This document shows, piece after piece, positions 13,993-15,748 of a stretch of DNA of 15,748 bases (position 1 is the stretch's first letter; each line of letters begins with the position of its first letter). Under the pieces are notes generated by a model. The model saw only the letters and a program-made list of their open reading frames with translations, was not told the origin of the DNA and did not search any database. The position numbers were made by a program, and so were the translations under genes. Origin of the DNA: Bifidobacterium breve (GTDB lineage: Bacteria > Actinomycetota > Acidimicrobiia > IMCC26256 > PALSA-555); assembly GCA_945889545.1 (NCBI GenBank), contig CAMDCC010000032.1, forward strand, positions 1 through 15,748. Reading direction: 5' to 3'.

Positions 13993-13997
13993 ATGAT
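13992..13997 (+). promoter_or_regulatory. -10 element for leaderless enoyl-CoA hydratase transcript
   Basis: TATGAT matches the TATAAT consensus in five of six positions and ends six bases before the GTG start at 14004. With normal spacing the transcript would begin at or next to the start codon. No ribosome binding site is present. The -35 region is not recognisable, as is common in actinobacteria. Confidence 0.55.
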
Positions 13998-14003
13998 TTG
14001 GCC

Positions 14004-14789
14004 GTGCCTCCTGTCCTGTACTCGTCGTCGGATCGAATCGGCGTCATCACCCTCAATCGCCCCGAGGCGCGCAACGCGGTCAATCGGGAGTTGGCGCTCG
14101 GCCTCGAGGCCGCGGTGGATCAGTTGGAGGACGATCCCGAGGTCTGGGTCGGAGTCCTGTGCGCGAACACCGCAGATCAGCCAAATCCGGTCTTCTGTGC
14201 GGGTGCCGACCTCAAAGTTGTCAAGGAGACGGGTTCCGCGGCGACGCTCGATACCGAACGGGGTGGGTTCGCCGGGTTCGTGTTTCGCGAACGCACCAAA
14301 CCGATCGTGGTCGCCGTCGATGGTCTGGCCACCGCGGGCGGCTTGGAGATCGTCCTCGCGGCCGACGTCGTGGTCGCGACGTCGCGATCGACGTTCGGAC
14401 TCGCGGAGGTCCGACGCAACCTCATCGCCGCGGCGGGCGGGCTCTTCCGACTTCCGCGCGCGATCGGTCGGGCACCGGCGATGGACGCCATCCTCACCGG
14501 TGAGCCGATCGAAGCTCGTCGCGCGTTCGATCTCGGACTCGTGAGCCGGCTGGTTGAGCCGGGGACTGCCCTCGACGAGGCGCTCCGCCTCGCGCGGCAG
14601 ATCGTCTCGGCGGCGCCGCTGGCGGTGCGGGCCAGCCGGCGCGTCGTCCTCGCGGCCGAGCATGAGGACGACGACACGCTCCGGAAGGTCTCGCGAGAGC
14701 TGCTCGACGAGTTGCTCGCGTCCGAGGACGCGAGTGAAGGGCTGACTGCCTTCGCTGAGAAGCGACCACCGCAATGGCAAGGTCGCTGA
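14004..14789 (+). CDS. Enoyl-CoA hydratase/isomerase family protein (crotonase fold)
   Basis: This 261-residue protein has the normal length for the family. The first oxyanion-hole segment is FCAGADLK at 64-71; the second is TAGGLE, followed by IVLAAD. The two glutamates that catalyse water addition in rat enoyl-CoA hydratase (Glu144, Glu164) correspond to E115 and E135, spaced 20 residues apart as expected, so a true hydratase is likely. The usual IPGAGG is IAAAGG here, as in several mycobacterial EchA proteins. It would hydrate enoyl-CoA made by the acyl-CoA dehydrogenase to the 3-hydroxyacyl-CoA oxidised by the divergent SDR. GTG 14004 is chosen because it begins the family homology and lies at the right distance from TATGAT for leaderless expression. 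Its stop overlaps the TetR gene start (TGATG), so the two are coupled. Confidence 0.92.
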   Translation: MPPVLYSSSDRIGVITLNRPEARNAVNRELALGLEAAVDQLEDDPEVWVGVLCANTADQPNPVFCAGADLKVVKETGSAATLDTERGGFAGFVFRERTKPIVVAVDGLATAGGLEIVLAADVVVATSRSTFGLAEVRRNLIAAAGGLFRLPRAIGRAPAMDAILTGEPIEARRAFDLGLVSRLVEPGTALDEALRLARQIVSAAPLAVRASRRVVLAAEHEDDDTLRKVSRELLDELLASEDASEGLTAFAEKRPPQWQGR

Positions 14790-15442
14790 TGAGCGTGCGC
14801 GCCGATGTACCGTCAGAGAGGATGCGGCCAACCGAACTGAGCGACGAGTCCCGACCTCCCGGGCGCAGCGCCAAATGGGAAGCGCGTCGCGAGGTCATCA
14901 TCGACACTTCGGCCGCGGTCTTCGCTCGTAGCGGCTATCACGCCACGGGAATCGCCGAGCTGTGCGCGGTGAACGGTTTCGGCAAAGGTGCCTTCTACTA
15001 CTACATCGGATCGAAGGAGGAGCTCCTCGCCGCGATCCACGATCGCGTGATGGACGAGGTGATGCTCGGCGCCGATCGCGTTGCGCAAGCAGGTGGGTCA
15101 GCGTCGGCGCAGCTGGCGATGCTGGGCGATGAGCTGCTCGACGTCATCCACCGCTATCCCGATCATGTGTGGGTCTTCCTCCACGAGTTCCCAGCGCTCA
15201 CCGACGAACGCGCCGAGCAGTTCCGCGTCCGCCGGCGGGTGTACGAGCAACGGGTCGAAGCGATTCTGCAGGCTGGCATCGATTCCGGAGAGTTCCGTGA
15301 GCTCGACCCGAAGCTCACGGCCTTCGCGTGGCTCGGCATGCACAACTACACCTATCTGTGGCTCAAAGCGGGCGGCCGTGTGTCGGCACGCGATGTGGCG
15401 AAGCCGTTCGCCGACATCTTCCTTCAGGGCATCGCTCGCTGA
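14789..15442 (+). CDS. TetR family transcriptional regulator
   Basis: This 217-residue protein has a TetR DNA-binding domain at about 32-85: a first helix REVIIDTSAAVFARSGY, then a helix-turn-helix with TGIAELCAVNGFGKGAFYYYIGSKEELL, which is typical of the family. The C-terminal ligand-binding domain is helical and variable; its content fits regulators of lipid and acyl-CoA catabolism, but the ligand is not visible. ATG 14789 is preferred because it overlaps the hydratase stop as TGATG. ATG 14774 and ATG 14822 are alternatives. Co-transcription with the hydratase from a promoter overlapping site C suggests autorepression, and the matching sites A and B suggest control of the acyl-CoA dehydrogenase, E1 and SDR-ligase units. 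It ends nine bases from the convergent amidohydrolase gene. Confidence 0.9.
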   Translation: MSVRADVPSERMRPTELSDESRPPGRSAKWEARREVIIDTSAAVFARSGYHATGIAELCAVNGFGKGAFYYYIGSKEELLAAIHDRVMDEVMLGADRVAQAGGSASAQLAMLGDELLDVIHRYPDHVWVFLHEFPALTDERAEQFRVRRRVYEQRVEAILQAGIDSGEFRELDPKLTAFAWLGMHNYTYLWLKAGGRVSARDVAKPFADIFLQGIAR

Positions 15443-15451
15443 TCAAACAGA

Positions 15452-15748
15452 TCAGGCCGCGGCGCGCTCCAACCCCAGCAACCCGCCCAAGGTGCCACCG
15501 AGGATCGCCGCGCGCTCGTCGTCGGGCACGCCGGCGAACTGCTTGGCGATGAGCTCCTGGCTGCCTCGGAACGTGCCCTCGGCGTGCGGGTAGTCGTTGC
15601 CCCACACGATTGACGACACGCCGGTGATGTGTCGGCACGCGATCGCCACGGGATCATCCTGGAACTGCACGTGGAACTGGCGCTGCACGTACTCGCTCGG
15701 CATCAACGGATACGGCCACTTCTCGTTGAGCTTGAACAGCTGCGCCAT
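15452..15748 (-). CDS. Amidohydrolase-2 family metal-dependent hydrolase (C-terminal part, truncated by window edge)
   Basis: Only the last 98 codons are present; the frame is open to the window end, and the ATG at 15748 is probably internal. The visible part has WGNDYPHAEGTF at 49-60, typical of the last barrel strands of PF04909 proteins, in which the Asp (D52) binds metal or acts in catalysis. It is followed by GVPDDERAAILGGTLGGLLGL, where relatives usually have an Asn after GG. The family includes ACMSD-like decarboxylases and C-C or C-N hydrolases. Many uncharacterised members lie in actinobacterial acyl-CoA catabolic clusters, so a role in cleaving or decarboxylating an intermediate is possible. 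It is convergent with the TetR gene, only nine bases apart, and has no visible terminator. Confidence 0.8.
   Translation of the reverse strand: MAQLFKLNEKWPYPLMPSEYVQRQFHVQFQDDPVAIACRHITGVSSIVWGNDYPHAEGTFRGSQELIAKQFAGVPDDERAAILGGTLGGLLGLERAAA

Noticed and set aside
14805..14822. TGTACCG near the start of the TetR gene as a fourth operator
   Set aside because: Only the first seven bases match and the other half is absent; it is also within the coding region if the start is at 14789.
12975..14831. 618-residue - frame opposite the hydratase and overlapping the SDR
   Set aside because: No motif, repetitive Arg/Gly sequence, and conflicts with two well-supported genes.

Overview
The window looks like chromosomal DNA from a GC-rich actinobacterium. 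Acidimicrobiia or a relative fits best, but this is inferred from style, not from a marker gene. The signs are high GC, many GTG starts, several apparently leaderless genes, a Liv-type transporter with fused subunits, and dense fatty-acid/CoA catabolic genes. No rRNA, tRNA, CRISPR array, insertion sequence or phage gene was seen.

Region 1 (1-4187, + strand) is a branched-chain amino acid (HAAT/Liv-type) ABC transporter operon. It has the 3' part of a substrate-binding protein, then one 920-residue protein that joins both permeases and the first ATPase (LivH-LivM-LivG), then a separate second ATPase (LivF) overlapping it by 4 bases. A perfect 8-bp hairpin lies over the stop codon of the binding-protein gene.

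Region 2 (4188-5767) is small and poorly characterised. It has an 81-residue hypothetical on the - strand with a strong ribosome binding site, a divergent membrane-anchored LysM protein, a possible 63-residue membrane protein, and a tandem GCGCCCT heptamer repeat just before the next promoter region.

Region 3 (5768-12097) is acyl-CoA metabolism. It holds an acyl-CoA dehydrogenase (+), a convergent single-chain E1 alpha-beta 2-oxoacid dehydrogenase (-), and then a divergent + operon of two short-chain dehydrogenases and an acyl-CoA synthetase. The two dehydrogenase genes are separated by a hairpin-rich spacer containing a possible 29-codon mini-ORF.

Region 4 (12098-12935) is a lower-GC accessory patch on the - strand. 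It encodes a probable TumE/DUF6516-type toxin and a short upstream partner, translationally coupled.

Region 5 (13049-15748) has a MFE-2-like 3-hydroxyacyl-CoA dehydrogenase (-), a divergent enoyl-CoA hydratase and TetR regulator (+), and the end of an amidohydrolase-2 family gene (-).

The genes of regions 3 and 5 make chemical sense together: CoA activation, dehydrogenation, hydration and a second oxidation, with an E1 that could feed in acyl groups from 2-oxoacids. Thiolase, E2 and E3 are not in the window. The main original observation is a shared operator-like site (consensus about TTGnAC-GGTCGGTACAA) in front of the acyl-CoA dehydrogenase, between E1 and the first SDR, and between the MFE-2-like SDR and the hydratase-TetR pair. 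This suggests one TetR regulon covering the catabolic genes, with autoregulation.
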